From Acidobacteriota bacterium (GTDB lineage Bacteria; Acidobacteriota; Terriglobia; Acidiferrales; UBA7541): DNA of 64,000 nt. Below are positions 9,079-18,717 of this stretch, in pieces (within the stretch, counting starts at the first letter, position 1; every line of letters starts with the position of its first letter). The notes beneath the pieces are model-generated. The model made no database searches. It was not told where the DNA came from and worked only from the letters and a program-made list of their open reading frames with translations. The stretch is taken from NCBI GenBank assembly GCA_013289955.1, contig JABCYZ010000003.1:186001-250000 (forward strand), written 5' to 3'. The position numbers and the translations under genes are program-made.

Positions 9079-9630
9079 CTACGGCTCCTGACGGTCGACG
9101 AGAACGACGCGCTCTTCATTATCGATCTCCCGGAGACGGACTTCGATGATCTCGGTATCACTGGTCTGCACGGTGCGGCCGACGAACTGAGCTTCGATGG
9201 GCATTTCGCGATGGCCGCGGTCGATCAGGACGCAGAGAGAGACGCGCTGGGGGCGCCCGAGGTCGAAGAGGCCGTTCATGGCGGCGCGAATGGTGCGGCC
9301 GGTGTAAAGCACGTCGTCGACGAGGACGAGATCCATCTGGTCGACGCCGAAGCTGATGTCGGAAGACTGCAGAACGGCTTGGGGCGCGACTTTCGAGAGA
9401 TCGTCGCGATAGAGAGTAATGTCGAGGGTGCCGACGGGAACGTCGACGCCATCGATGCCGCGCATGGCTTCGGCAATGCGTTGGGCCAGAGGCACGCCGC
9501 GGCGGCGGATGCCTATCAGGGCGAGGTGTTTCGTGCCGCCGCTTTTCTCGACAATTTGATGGGCCAGACGGCGCAGGGTGCGGTCGATCTCCGGGGCGGA
9601 CATCAATTGGGCTTTTTCGACGATGCGCAT
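9079..9630 (-). CDS. pyrR: PyrR bifunctional regulator/uracil phosphoribosyltransferase
   Basis: A 183-residue type I phosphoribosyltransferase-fold protein. The PRPP loop is LVLVDDVLYTGRTIRAA near 98-114. In Firmicutes PyrR binds pyr mRNA and promotes attenuation when UMP is high; many homologues elsewhere act mainly as the transferase. It leads the pyrR-pyrB-pyrC unit. I see no clear anti-terminator or terminator pair in the short upstream region. A TAGGAT hexamer lies about 9 bases before the ATG with no ribosome site, which suggests a leaderless or near-leaderless transcript. Confidence 0.92.
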   Translation of the reverse strand: MRIVEKAQLMSAPEIDRTLRRLAHQIVEKSGGTKHLALIGIRRRGVPLAQRIAEAMRGIDGVDVPVGTLDITLYRDDLSKVAPQAVLQSSDISFGVDQMDLVLVDDVLYTGRTIRAAMNGLFDLGRPQRVSLCVLIDRGHREMPIEAQFVGRTVQTSDTEIIEVRLREIDNEERVVLVDRQEP

Positions 9631-9823
9631 GGTCGGGTAATCCTAGCACAGCCTCCTGGGGTGTGCAGGTGGGACGGACATTCTTGCCCGTCATTTTCGG
9701 GATCAGAACGTGGGGGGCTGGCTCCAGCCAGGCCAGCACCGGGACAGGCAGGAATGCCGGTCGCCCGGTTGTGACGAGTGGCAGCGTGATAGACTGCGGC
9801 GCGGCTTACTAACCGAGGTGAAT

Positions 9824-11581
9824 ATGTTCGCTCGAGAGGCCTTACGCGGGAACTGGAGACGGGTGAGCGGGTTTTGCGGAGGGTTATTGCTTTTGTGGGT
9901 CGCCGCGGCATGCTTCGAGCGCGGTGCGGCGCAGGCACAGAAGGCCCCTCGATCGATGGCTCCGGCGCGGCCGAAGCTGGTGGTACTGCTGGTGGTAGAC
10001 CAGATGCGGGGGGATTATGTCGACAAGTTTCAAGGGCAATGGACGGGTGGACTAAAGCGGCTTGTTGAGGAAGGAGCGTGGTTTCGCGATGCCTCGTATC
10101 CCTATGCGGCGACGGAGACTTGCGTGGGCCACTCGACGATTTCTACCGGGGCGTTTCCGGCAACGCATGGGATGGTGGCCAATGCCTGGTGGGACCGCGA
10201 CACGCAGAAAATGGTGACGTGCACGGAAGATCCAAGGGCCACGAACACAGGATATGCGGGAGCGAGCGCCAAGGGCGGAGACTCCGCCTGGCGAATGCGG
10301 GTTCCCGCGTTTGCGGAAGAGCTGAAATTCCAGACTGGCAACGCGACGCGCGTGGTGACGTTCTCCCTAAAGGCACGCGCGGCCATCACCATGGCGGGGC
10401 ACAAGGCGGACGCCGCGACCTGGGTGGATGGGGGCGGACTTGTGACGTCGAGCGCCTATGGAACAATGCCGTTCATCGAAGCCTACGCAGCGGCCCATCC
10501 GGTCAAGGCGGACTACGGAAAAACATGGGCGCTGTCTCTCGGAGAGAGTCGGTATTGGTACGATCAGAAGGCGACTGGTGCGGTGCCGCCTCAGGGCTGG
10601 GAGCTCACTTTTCCGCATCCGCTGAGAGGAAAAGCCGCAAGCACGGAGCCGGATGACGCGTTCTACCAGCAATGGTCGGCGAGCCCGTTTGCAGATACGT
10701 ACTTGACCAGGCTCGCAGAGAACGCCGTGGACTCCCTTGGACTCGGCAAAGGCGGCGGTGTGGATTTTTTGGGCGTGAGCTACTCGTCTCCTGACTATGT
10801 GGGGCACGCTTTCGGGCCGCGTAGCTGGGAGATTCAGGACGTTTTGGTACGGCTGGATCAGGATCTTGGCGAACTATTCGCGATCTTGGATAAGAAGGTC
10901 GGGCGCAGAAATTATGTAGTAGCGCTCTCTGCTGACCACGGCGTTGTGCCCGTGCCGGAAGATATGCAAAAAACCGGGGCCGATGCCGGCGTTCTGCACT
11001 TGCCTGAGGTCGAGGAGCGGATGGAAAAGGCGCTCGAAGCTTTGCATTATCCGAAGCCGGCAATTGCGCGAATTACAGGAAGCGACATTTATTTCCTGCC
11101 AGGTGTTTACGAAAAACTCGAGAGCGATAAGGCCGCCATGAACGCCGTGCTGGATGCCATCAGGAGCACGCCGGGTGTTGCGGAGGTTTTTCGTGCTGAC
11201 GAGCTCGTCGACCGTCCGGCCACCCATAGTCCGCTGCTGGAAGCGATGGCCGAAAGTTATCTGCCTGGGCGCAGCGGAGATCTGTTCATCGTGCCAAAGG
11301 CCTACTGGCTTATGGATGGGACAGCAGCCCTGAAGGCCCGCTCCTACGGCACAGGGCACGGAACACCGTACAACTACGACCAGCATGTGCCGATTCTTTT
11401 GATGGGCTACGGCATTCAGCCCGGCGAGTACCTGAGAGAGGTGACGCCAGCCGACATTGCGCCGACTCTGGCCGCACTTTCAGGGGTTACCCTGGCACCG
11501 CGCGACGGCCACGTATTGGGAGAAGCGCTTGCCCCCAGGCCGCGCAAGGCGTCGATACCAACGGAGTCAAAAGCAAACTAG
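9824..11581 (+). CDS. secreted alkaline phosphatase-superfamily phosphodiesterase (PafA-like)
   Basis: A 585-residue exported enzyme. The signal peptide runs to about residue 38. Metal-binding VLLVVDQMRGDY follows, then the nucleophile region TETCVGHSTISTG, ADHGVVPVP, and GTGHGTPYNYDQHVP with late His/Asp ligands. The family hydrolyses phosphate mono- or diesters, and the arrangement resembles PafA-type broad phosphomonoesterases. ATG 9824 is chosen because GAGGTG lies just upstream and the signal peptide starts there. It is divergent from pyrR and may be regulated by phosphate supply, but I see no Pho box. Confidence 0.82.
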   Translation: MFAREALRGNWRRVSGFCGGLLLLWVAAACFERGAAQAQKAPRSMAPARPKLVVLLVVDQMRGDYVDKFQGQWTGGLKRLVEEGAWFRDASYPYAATETCVGHSTISTGAFPATHGMVANAWWDRDTQKMVTCTEDPRATNTGYAGASAKGGDSAWRMRVPAFAEELKFQTGNATRVVTFSLKARAAITMAGHKADAATWVDGGGLVTSSAYGTMPFIEAYAAAHPVKADYGKTWALSLGESRYWYDQKATGAVPPQGWELTFPHPLRGKAASTEPDDAFYQQWSASPFADTYLTRLAENAVDSLGLGKGGGVDFLGVSYSSPDYVGHAFGPRSWEIQDVLVRLDQDLGELFAILDKKVGRRNYVVALSADHGVVPVPEDMQKTGADAGVLHLPEVEERMEKALEALHYPKPAIARITGSDIYFLPGVYEKLESDKAAMNAVLDAIRSTPGVAEVFRADELVDRPATHSPLLEAMAESYLPGRSGDLFIVPKAYWLMDGTAALKARSYGTGHGTPYNYDQHVPILLMGYGIQPGEYLREVTPADIAPTLAALSGVTLAPRDGHVLGEALAPRPRKASIPTESKAN

Positions 11582-11656
11582 GGTTCGTCAGGGGTCTCGA
11601 CCGGTGAGCAGGGACCGGACGGAAAGTGGAAATCATGGCCCGTAACAGTCCCTTCA

Positions 11657-11665
11657 TGCTATTCT
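11657..11665 (+). promoter_or_regulatory. extended -10 element before pyrD
   Basis: TGCTATTCT matches the TGn plus -10 hexamer form. The hexamer at 11660-11665 ends 10 bases before the GTG start of pyrD, which has no ribosome binding site. The mRNA would be nearly leaderless. Confidence 0.35.
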
Positions 11666-11675
11666 TTCGCGCGAA

Positions 11676-12614
11676 GTGACCTCCGCAGTCGCCGTTGACC
11701 TGACCGTTCCAGTCGGCGCGGTGCGCCTGCGGAATCCCATTCTCGCGGCAAGCGGAACCTTTGGTTACGGCGTCGAGTTTGCCCACCTCGTTGATCTGAA
11801 CCGTCTTGGCGGCCTGGTTGTCAAAGGCCTCTCCCGCGAACCCATGGAAGGCGCCCCTGCGCCCCGCCTGTGTGAAACCCCTTCTGGAATGCTGAACGCT
11901 GTTGGACTCCAAAATATCGGAGTCCGGGCATTCGTAGGGGAAAAACTCCCGGTACTGCGAAAATATAATACGGCGATCATAGCTAATGTCTTTGGATACT
12001 GCGTGGAAGACTACATTGAGGTCATCCGTGTCCTGGAGGACGCCGAGGGTCTGGCCGCTTATGAGCTGAACATCTCCTGCCCCAACGTCAAGAGAGGGGG
12101 GATCCAGTTTGGCGGCGATCCCGCCCTGGTCGAGGAGGTGGTGGGAGCGGCGAGGAGGGCGGCCGTCCGGCGGCCTCTCTGGGTAAAGCTGTCCCCGATG
12201 GTTACAGACATTGGACTTATTGCCCGTACGGCGGAGGGGGCCGGAGCGGATGCGCTGACGGTGGCAAACACCTACCCAGCCATGGCGGTTGACCCAGCAA
12301 CATGGAAGTCCTCTCTAGGGAACCAGACTGGCGGGCTCTCGGGGCCATCTATAAAGCCAATCACCCTGCGGCTCGTATGGGAAACTTCTAAGGCGATAAA
12401 GGTACCGATCTTAGGTGTTGGCGGTATAGAGACGGTCGAGGACGTGCTTCAATATCTGGCTGTAGGCGCGACCGCCGTACAGGTAGGTACGGCCAGCTTT
12501 ACTGACCCTACGGTCAGTCAGCGACTTGTGGAGGGGCTGGAGAAGGCACTTTTTAGAGATAAAATGTTTACTATCAATGAGATAAGGGGTAAGATTTCCG
12601 CAGATTTTGGTTGA
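11676..12614 (+). CDS. pyrD: dihydroorotate dehydrogenase, catalytic subunit (class 1B type)
   Basis: A 312-residue FMN enzyme that oxidises dihydroorotate to orotate. It has NPILAASGTFGYG near 20-32 and ELNISCPNVK near 130-139, whose Cys is the catalytic base typical of class 1 enzymes, plus GVGGIE at the FMN phosphate. The class 1B form usually pairs with PyrK, which is not in this window. The start is GTG 11676. The last third (12340-12614) uses ATA, GTA, TTA and AGA codons that are rare in neighbouring genes. Its stop overlaps the promoter of the next gene. Confidence 0.92.
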   Translation: MTSAVAVDLTVPVGAVRLRNPILAASGTFGYGVEFAHLVDLNRLGGLVVKGLSREPMEGAPAPRLCETPSGMLNAVGLQNIGVRAFVGEKLPVLRKYNTAIIANVFGYCVEDYIEVIRVLEDAEGLAAYELNISCPNVKRGGIQFGGDPALVEEVVGAARRAAVRRPLWVKLSPMVTDIGLIARTAEGAGADALTVANTYPAMAVDPATWKSSLGNQTGGLSGPSIKPITLRLVWETSKAIKVPILGVGGIETVEDVLQYLAVGATAVQVGTASFTDPTVSQRLVEGLEKALFRDKMFTINEIRGKISADFG

Positions 12615-12639
12615 CATAACGACGATTTTGCGATACACT
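12611..12639 (+). promoter_or_regulatory. strong sigma70-type promoter for the rlpA-like gene
   Basis: TTGACA at 12611-12616 and TACACT at 12634-12639 are separated by 17 bases. The -35 overlaps the pyrD stop codon. The expected leader is about 25 bases and has no obvious ribosome site. Confidence 0.6.
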
Positions 12640-12671
12640 TTTTTGGATATGAGTAGCACAAAGAACACACT

Positions 12672-13097
12672 ATGAGACGACCACTGTTTGTTTTCTGGGC
12701 CGCTTTTCGATGGGTGCTCCTAATGTTCCTCATCGTTCCTGTGATGGACGCCCCCTTGGTGGCGCATTTGAGCGCACCGGTGAAGCCGGTAAAGACCTGG
12801 GTAGGCAATGCCAGCTGGTATGGGCCGGGGTTTAACGGCAAGAAAACCGCCAATGGCGAGCGCTTCGACTGCGAGGCGCTGACCGCCGCGCATCCGAACC
12901 TGCCGTTCGGGGCTATCGTCCGGGTGGTAAACCCCCGGAACGGGAAGTTTGAACTAGTACGTATCAATGACCGAGGTCCCTATCAAGAAGGACGCGAAAT
13001 TGATGTATCCTATCGCGTAGCCCGGAAGATCGGGCTGATCCATTCGGGCGTGAACCAGGTTCGGCTCGAATTGATGGAATTGCCACAAAAGCGCTGA
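12672..13097 (+). CDS. rlpA: RlpA-like septal ring lytic transglycosylase
   Basis: A 141-residue exported protein. An N-terminal hydrophobic signal or anchor (about 5-32) has no obvious lipobox Cys. A double-psi beta-barrel follows: GNASWYGPGFNGKKTANGE (45-63) and ELVRINDRGPYQEGREIDVS with the Asp typical of RlpA. No SPOR domain is present. RlpA cleaves denuded glycan strands in the cell wall. It sits between pyrD and pyrF with its own promoter and is likely co-transcribed with pyrF. Confidence 0.87.
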   Translation: MRRPLFVFWAAFRWVLLMFLIVPVMDAPLVAHLSAPVKPVKTWVGNASWYGPGFNGKKTANGERFDCEALTAAHPNLPFGAIVRVVNPRNGKFELVRINDRGPYQEGREIDVSYRVARKIGLIHSGVNQVRLELMELPQKR

Positions 13098-13116
13098 CCC
13101 CGTCGAAACCGGGGTC
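13096..13116 (+). repeat. inverted repeat just before pyrF
   Basis: GACCCC and GGGGTC arms with a 9-base loop form a hairpin spanning the rlpA stop and ending 4 bases before the pyrF ATG. pyrF has no other visible ribosome site. The hairpin could limit pyrF translation, but this is inference. Confidence 0.35.
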
Positions 13117-13120
13117 TCAC

Positions 13121-13873
13121 ATGACCTTGAGCTTCGACGCCCATCCTCGCAGCAGTCTGATCGTGGCACTGGATTTTGATTCCTTATCCTCTGCTGCCAA
13201 ATTCGCAAAACAAATCTCCGATCTGGTAGGGATGTTCAAGATCGGCAATCAGCTGTTTACAGCGGCCGGCCCGGCAGCGGTCAAAGAGATTAGCGCGCTT
13301 GGCCCCGGCATTTTTCTCGACCTGAAATTCCACGACATTCCAAACACGGTCGCCGGAGCGGTGCTTTCCGCGGCGGCGATGAGCGGGGTGCAGCTCGTCA
13401 ATGTCCACGCGATGGGAGGCCACGCGATGCTGGAAGCAGCGGTACAGGCCATCAGCGCCGGCGTCCCCATGGGCGCGGACCGTCCGCGCTTGCTTGCCGT
13501 AACGCTTTTGACGAGCATGGACCACAAGGCCATGAAGGAAGTCGGTATCGGCGGCGAGCCAAAAACGCGTGTCGTGAAGCTGGCACAGCTTGCCAAAAAG
13601 TCCGGTGTGGACGGTGTCGTGGCGTCCGTGCAGGAAGCGCGAGCGATTCGCAAAGCCTGCGGGCGAGATTTTCTGATTGTCACGCCAGGCGTGAGGCCCG
13701 CCGATAAACATGGCGCTGAAGCAAGACGTGATGATCAAGCCCGGACGGCCGCACCGGCGGAAGCGATCAAAGCGGGTGCGGACTTCATTGTTGTTGGCCG
13801 GCCGATCCTGACTGCCGAAGATCCTCGCGCTGCCGCACAAGCCATCGTCGACGAGATTGCTGCGGCAAAGTAG
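13121..13873 (+). CDS. pyrF: orotidine 5'-phosphate decarboxylase
   Basis: A 250-residue TIM-barrel enzyme for the last step of UMP synthesis. It has LIVALDFDS at the N-terminus and the catalytic DLKFHDIPNTV (Asp-x-Lys-x-x-Asp array) near 69-79. GVRP and FIVVGRPI form the phosphate-binding end. Its length and motif spacing match the shorter bacterial group. A 22-base gap and a hairpin separate it from rlpA. There is a T-rich stretch after the stop but no hairpin terminator. Confidence 0.94.
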   Translation: MTLSFDAHPRSSLIVALDFDSLSSAAKFAKQISDLVGMFKIGNQLFTAAGPAAVKEISALGPGIFLDLKFHDIPNTVAGAVLSAAAMSGVQLVNVHAMGGHAMLEAAVQAISAGVPMGADRPRLLAVTLLTSMDHKAMKEVGIGGEPKTRVVKLAQLAKKSGVDGVVASVQEARAIRKACGRDFLIVTPGVRPADKHGAEARRDDQARTAAPAEAIKAGADFIVVGRPILTAEDPRAAAQAIVDEIAAAK

Positions 13874-14161
13874 CCGGCTCGGAAGCGCCCTTTTTTTTCT
13901 CCTCCTCGTTTTTTTTCCACATACTTGAGTGCCATGGAAGTCAGGAAGAGCAACAGGGGAGGGAACCTGGCAGCCTCGTTCCGCACGCCTCAGATCCCTT
14001 TCTCCTGTTAATCCCAAAGCCGCCCGGTCGATGGAGATATCGATGTCCTCAGAAAAGCGGTCAATGGGACGGAATGCCCTGGAGAACGACGTTCTCGCCG
14101 AACCTGCTGACGTCAGGCTCTGGACACTTTTGTGGCACGGATAGCCGTCTGCCTCTTGGGT
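13874..14161. other. intergenic region between pyrF and selB
   Basis: Within the 351-base gap (13874-14224) this part has two poly-T runs (13889-13896 and 13911-13918) and no convincing hairpin terminator or protein gene. I looked for a selC tRNA because selB follows and did not find one. Confidence 0.5.
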
Positions 14162-14191
14162 TTGACGGTGCCTTGATCGGTCCGCTAGCAT
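14162..14191 (+). promoter_or_regulatory. putative selB promoter
   Basis: TTGACG at 14162-14167 and TAGCAT at 14186-14191 are separated by 18 bases, 33 bases before the selB ATG. Confidence 0.4.
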
Positions 14192-14224
14192 CAGAATCGC
14201 CGCACTTCGTGTCGCTCCGAGCCT

Positions 14225-16135
14225 ATGGAAACTTCCTTCAAAAGCGTAATCGTTGGTACCGCCGGGCATATTGACCACGGCAAATCCGCGCTCGTCGAAG
14301 CGCTTACGGGGACACATCCGGACAGACTCGCGGAAGAGAAGCGGCGCGGGATCACGATCGATCTTGGATTTGCGTTTCTCGAAGGGGCCGGCGTGCGATT
14401 TGGGCTTGTGGATGTGCCGGGGCACGAGCGCTTTGTCAGCAACATGCTGGCGGGGGCGGCGGGCATCGATCTGGTGCTGCTGGTGATTGCGGCGGATGAA
14501 TCGATCAAGCCGCAGACGCGAGAGCATTTTGATATTTGCCGGCTGCTGGGCGTTACGCGCGGCGTCGTGGCCCTGACGAAGAGCGATTTGGTCGATACGG
14601 ACATGCTGGGGCTGGTGCGGCTGGAGGTGGAAGAATACTTGCGCGGGTCGTTTCTCGAGGGCGCACCGATCGTTCCGGTGAGCGCGAAGACGGGAGCTGG
14701 GCTCGGTGAGTTGAAGAAAGCGCTCCATGCCGTCGCGGCGGAAATTCCGGGAAAGGACGCGGCGCGATACTTTCGGCTGCCGATCGACCGGGCGTTTGCG
14801 ATGAAGGGTTTTGGAACGGTGGTCACCGGCACGCTGATTTCGGGCAGTATCGGCCCGGAAGATGAAGTCGAGCTTTTTCCCGGGGGCCAGCGTTTGCGCG
14901 TGCGAGGAGTGCAGTCTGGCGGGAAAGCCGTTGAACGAGCGATTGCCGGGCAGCGCACCGCTGTGAATCTTTCGGGGATTGACCATGACGCGGTGAAGCG
15001 CGGAATGACGCTGGCCGCGCCGGGGCAATTGCGTGCCACGCGCAGAGTGGATGTGAGGCTTACACTGCTGCCCTCGGCGCGCAAACTGAAGCACCGTGCG
15101 AAGGTGCATTTCCACGCAGGGACCAAGGAGACGCTTGCGGAGGTTTTTCTTTACGGGGCAACTGTGCTTTCGCCGGGACAAAACACTCTCGCTCATCTGC
15201 GGTTACAGGAAGAAGTCCTGTTGCTGCCGGGTGACCGGTTTATTGCCCGGCAATTCTCCCCCGTAGTCACCATTGGCGGCGGCGCAATCCTGGATCCGCT
15301 GGCCCGGCGGCCTACCTTACGGGACGCGGGACGCGCGGCATTTCTTGAAATACTCCTAAACGGGAAACGCGAAGAGGGGCTTGCTGCGATGACAGAGCGG
15401 GCGCCGCTGGGGCTCGGGTTTCGAGAGATCGTGGCGCGGACGGGGTGGTCCGGTCGGGAGATCCGGGATAGCGTCCAGAGACTTGTTACGGCCAGGAGAA
15501 TCAAGATCGTTTCGACGGAACCGCTGATTCTTCTGGGGCGAAAGGCGTTTGACGACCTGCGGCAGAGAACCTCTGAACGCGTGGAGCGGTTTCACAAGGA
15601 GAACCCGCTCTCTCCGGGGATTCTCCGGGAAGATTTGCGGGCCAGCCTCGGAAGGCGCGTGAGAGAAGAGACGTTTCGCGCGGCGCTCGAGGAGCTGTCG
15701 ACCGAGCGAAAATTGGACGTGCAGGGCGAGCTCGTTAAGCGGGCGGGGTCCGAGATTTCCTTACAGCCGGAAGAAGCGCAGGCCAAGGGAGAGATCGAGA
15801 AGGCATTCGTGGAAGCGGGTCTGGCCGTGCCCGCGGTGAAGGAAGTGTTGGCGCGGCTTCCGGTGGAGGCCAAGCGGGCGGAAAAGCTGCTGCAAATTTT
15901 GCTGCGCGAGAAGAATCTCGTCCGGGTGAGCCCGGAGCTCATTTTTCACCGGGATGCGCTGGCTCATCTGAAAGTGCAGCTCGTTACGTATAAGCGGGCG
16001 AAGGGCGAGCGAATATCCGTGCCGGTTTTTAAAGAGCTGACAGGGATTACCCGCAAGTATGCGATTCCCCTCCTTGAATATCTGGACCGGGAGCGGGTGA
16101 CGCGGCGTGCCGGGGATGAGCGTGTTATACTTTAG
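14225..16135 (+). CDS. selB: selenocysteine-specific elongation factor SelB
   Basis: A 636-residue translation factor that delivers Sec-tRNA(Sec) to UGA codons with a SECIS element. The GTPase domain has [19 protein letters not shown] (G1), [17 protein letters not shown] (G3) and TKSD (G4). The beta-barrel domains follow (about 175-360). The C-terminal third (about 380-636) is the winged-helix array that binds SECIS RNA and separates SelB from EF-Tu. Length matches the family. selA, selD and selC are not in the window. The end of the gene carries the promoter element for tatA. Confidence 0.93.
   Translation: METSFKSVIVGTAGHIDHGKSALVEALTGTHPDRLAEEKRRGITIDLGFAFLEGAGVRFGLVDVPGHERFVSNMLAGAAGIDLVLLVIAADESIKPQTREHFDICRLLGVTRGVVALTKSDLVDTDMLGLVRLEVEEYLRGSFLEGAPIVPVSAKTGAGLGELKKALHAVAAEIPGKDAARYFRLPIDRAFAMKGFGTVVTGTLISGSIGPEDEVELFPGGQRLRVRGVQSGGKAVERAIAGQRTAVNLSGIDHDAVKRGMTLAAPGQLRATRRVDVRLTLLPSARKLKHRAKVHFHAGTKETLAEVFLYGATVLSPGQNTLAHLRLQEEVLLLPGDRFIARQFSPVVTIGGGAILDPLARRPTLRDAGRAAFLEILLNGKREEGLAAMTERAPLGLGFREIVARTGWSGREIRDSVQRLVTARRIKIVSTEPLILLGRKAFDDLRQRTSERVERFHKENPLSPGILREDLRASLGRRVREETFRAALEELSTERKLDVQGELVKRAGSEISLQPEEAQAKGEIEKAFVEAGLAVPAVKEVLARLPVEAKRAEKLLQILLREKNLVRVSPELIFHRDALAHLKVQLVTYKRAKGERISVPVFKELTGITRKYAIPLLEYLDRERVTRRAGDERVIL
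16123..16131 (+). promoter_or_regulatory. extended -10 promoter for tatA
   Basis: TGTTATACT (TGn plus TATACT at 16126-16131) lies at the very end of selB, 69 bases before the tatA ATG. There is no good -35, as is usual for extended -10 promoters. Confidence 0.45.
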
Positions 16136-16200
16136 CTGTAGGTAGTGCGTAGCCCCGGCGGGCAGGTGCGTTTTAGCCTGGCGTGAAAGGTAGGTGCCCA

Positions 16201-16413
16201 ATGTGGGACAGCCCAATGCATTTATTGATCGTTGCGATCGTCATTCTCGTGCTTTTCGGGGGGCGCAAGATTCCGGAGTTGATGCGCGGACTGGGCGAAG
16301 GTGTCCGCGGATTCAAGGAAGGCATGTCCGGCGCGCAATCGTCGTCGACGGCTCCTCCTCCGCCAGCGGCGGCTGCTCCTACCGAGAAGCCTGCCGACGA
16401 GAAGAAAGCATAG
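16201..16413 (+). CDS. tatA: twin-arginine translocase subunit TatA/TatE
   Basis: A 70-residue protein with one transmembrane helix (about 8-22), the FGGRKIPELMRGLGEG amphipathic hinge motif (about 20-36) and a polar Ala/Pro/Lys-rich tail. It forms the pore component of the Tat pathway for folded proteins. ATG 16201 gives the normal short N-terminus, with an AGG-rich stretch upstream. tatB and tatC are not next to it. A hairpin terminator follows. Confidence 0.9.
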   Translation: MWDSPMHLLIVAIVILVLFGGRKIPELMRGLGEGVRGFKEGMSGAQSSSTAPPPPAAAAPTEKPADEKKA

Positions 16414-16451
16414 AAACGGCTTAACAGCGATTTAAGGATTTTGTGTTTTGA

Positions 16452-16480
16452 GGCGCTCCGCTTGAGAGCGCCTTTTTTTT
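16452..16480 (+). terminator. Rho-independent terminator after tatA
   Basis: GGCGCTC (16452-16458) pairs with GAGCGCC (16466-16472) across a 7-base loop and is followed by eight T residues. Confidence 0.8.
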
Positions 16481-16736
16481 GTTTTGTGCGGCCTGTTTTG
16501 CGGGACCGTACTTTGGTGTCTCTCGGGGCCTGTCGGAAGCGCACTGGCAGCAGTGCCTGTGCTACGCGAGCAGATTGACGCGAGGGGCGGAGAGGGCTAG
16601 AGTTTCAACTTGCGCGAAGGGCGCATCCAGTCCGCGGAAAGGGCCGTGCCCACCTTCCCTGTTCGAGCCGTGTTACGAACCTTCTTTCAGCCTGATTTGG
16701 GCGGACTCCAGGCGCATTCAGGAAAGGAAGGTCGTA
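16481..16736. other. intergenic region before the ankyrin gene
   Basis: The open frame continues here upstream of the chosen start at 16737 but has no protein-like character. I see no RNA gene or clear promoter. Confidence 0.4.
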
Positions 16737-18431
16737 ATGGATACGAAAGCGCTACCGGCTCGCCCGAGCCTGGAGCAGTACAAGAAACAAGCGAAAGAGC
16801 TGGTCAAATTCTTCAGGGCCGGGCAGTCCCCTAAACCCTCTGATTCCGAAGCGATAGATTCTGAAACCGTAGAACGCGTCAAGAAAGAGCATCCGCGATT
16901 TGCTGGTTTGTCCCGCGATGAAATTGCGCGCGCGAAATTCAGGCTGGCGGATGCGCAGTTTGTGATTGCGCGCGAACATGGATTTGAGACCTGGCCGAAG
17001 TTTGCAAGCCACGTCGAAGCGCTCGCAGAGAGGAGCTTTGCGGCTTCCGTCGAGGATCCAGTGGCCGCGTGGATTGAGGCGGCTTGTGTTCCGCGCGACA
17101 CGTGGCACGGCTCGGGGACGCTCGAGCGGGCCGAGGCGATTTTGGCCGCGCATCCTGAAGTGGCTCGTAAGAACATTTACACGGCGGCCATTCTTGGCGA
17201 TGCGGCGGAGGTCGGGGGTTTTCTCGGGCGGGATGCGCAGGGCGCGACCCGGAAGGGCGGTCCTTATGGCTGGGACGCGCTGACGCATTTGTGTTTCTCG
17301 AGGTACTTGCGGCTTGAACGCGCGAGGTCCGAGGGCTTCGTTTCGGCGGCGAAAGCGCTGCTGAATGCGGGAGCGAATGCGAATACCGGATGGATGGAAA
17401 CGGAGCATGAGCCACGTCCTACGTGGGAGAGCGCGATGTATGGCGCAGCTGGCATTGCGCGGCATCCAGAACTGACACGGTTGCTGCTTGAATGGGGTGC
17501 CGATCCGAACGACGGAGAGACTCCTTACCACGTGCCCGAGACTTACGACAACACGGTGATGAAGATTCTGGTGGAAAGCGGAAAGTTAACGGACTCAAGC
17601 GTGACGACGCTGCTGCTGCGTAAGACCGACTGGCACGACTTCGACGGTATCAAGTGGCTCTTGGAACACGGAGCCGATCCGAATCGATCGACGGGTTGGG
17701 GAAGGACGGCGTTTCACCATGCCGTGGCGCGCGACAACGGCATCGACATCATCGAACTGCTGCTCGAACACGGTGCGGACCCGACGCTTGTTGCAGAGCG
17801 TGCGAACCTGCGGCAGACGGACGGTCCCGGTTTGTCGGGGGCGGCGATGGCGGCGCGAAGAGGACGTGGCGACGTGCTGGGGTTGCTCGAACGGCGCGGC
17901 ATTGCGATTGAGTTCAAAGGCGTCGAGAAACTGATCGCCGCTTGTGCCAGGAATGATTCGGCTGGCGTCGCGCGCATCAAGGAAGAAGAGCCCGGACTTC
18001 GGCGCGAATTGATGGACGAGGGAGGCAAGTTACTCGCGGAATTTGCGGGCACAGGGAATACGGAGGGCGTGGGGCAGTTGCTCGACCTCGGCGTTGACGT
18101 GAACGCTTTGACCGAAGAGGGCGATCCTTACTTTGACGTGGCGAAGAAGAGCACGGCGCTGCACTCGGCGGCGTGGCGCGGGCGGCCTCTCGCGGTAAAA
18201 CTTCTTCTTGAACGTGGAGCGGCAGTGGATGCGCTCGACGGGAAGGGACGCACGGCGCTGATGCTCGCGGTGCGAGCCTCTGTGGATTCGTACTGGAAAC
18301 AGCGGCGCACGCCCGAGAGCGTAGAGCGGCTGCTCAAGGCGGGAGCGGCGGTTCGCGGCGTCGAGTATCCGTCGGGGTACGAGGAAGTTGACGAGCTCTT
18401 GAGGGCCTATGGAGCGGATACGCCGGAATGA
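16737..18431 (+). CDS. ankyrin-repeat protein
   Basis: A 564-residue protein with no signal peptide. The N-terminus (SLEQYKKQAKELVKFFRAG) and a helical region up to about 130 are shared with a group of bacterial ankyrin proteins. Ankyrin-type units follow from about residue 150 to the end, for example NPxLTRLLLEWGADPN, WLLEHGADPNRSTGWGRTAFH, ELLLEHGADPT and VKLLLERGAAVDALDGKGRTALM. Such repeats bind proteins. ATG 16737 is chosen because GGAAAGGAAGG precedes it. The partner is unknown. Confidence 0.82.
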   Translation: MDTKALPARPSLEQYKKQAKELVKFFRAGQSPKPSDSEAIDSETVERVKKEHPRFAGLSRDEIARAKFRLADAQFVIAREHGFETWPKFASHVEALAERSFAASVEDPVAAWIEAACVPRDTWHGSGTLERAEAILAAHPEVARKNIYTAAILGDAAEVGGFLGRDAQGATRKGGPYGWDALTHLCFSRYLRLERARSEGFVSAAKALLNAGANANTGWMETEHEPRPTWESAMYGAAGIARHPELTRLLLEWGADPNDGETPYHVPETYDNTVMKILVESGKLTDSSVTTLLLRKTDWHDFDGIKWLLEHGADPNRSTGWGRTAFHHAVARDNGIDIIELLLEHGADPTLVAERANLRQTDGPGLSGAAMAARRGRGDVLGLLERRGIAIEFKGVEKLIAACARNDSAGVARIKEEEPGLRRELMDEGGKLLAEFAGTGNTEGVGQLLDLGVDVNALTEEGDPYFDVAKKSTALHSAAWRGRPLAVKLLLERGAAVDALDGKGRTALMLAVRASVDSYWKQRRTPESVERLLKAGAAVRGVEYPSGYEEVDELLRAYGADTPE

Positions 18432-18717
18432 AGAAGACGCGATCCAGGACGCGCGTCAATCCGGGGATGACTGCAATTCACGAGGCGGGCTTGCCGCACG
18501 CCCGGCGGCTCAGGACTCTCCGAGATGGAAATTCATTTGGTTTGACGAGGATTGACACGCAGAAGGTCCCGCAACATGTTAGATTGGCGCCGTTCCAATG
18601 CCAGGGATCTCTTACGAACGGCGGAGCTGTTGACGTTCTGAACTTCTAGTGTCTCGCGGCCGGGAAAGTGCCGCACGGCTCGTGCTGGTTTTGGTGGAGC
18701 TACTGAGGAGGGTATGG

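Noticed and set aside
13874..14224. Possible selC tRNA next to selB
   Set aside because: No T-arm consensus or acceptor pairing could be found on either strand.
13184..15196. Long open frame of 670 codons on the minus strand
   Set aside because: It lies antisense to pyrF and selB and has the Arg/His/Pro-rich composition typical of antisense frames in GC-rich DNA.
18552..18584. TTGACA near the SPFH gene as a promoter
   Set aside because: The nearest -10-like TTAGAT is 21 bases away, too far for a standard promoter.
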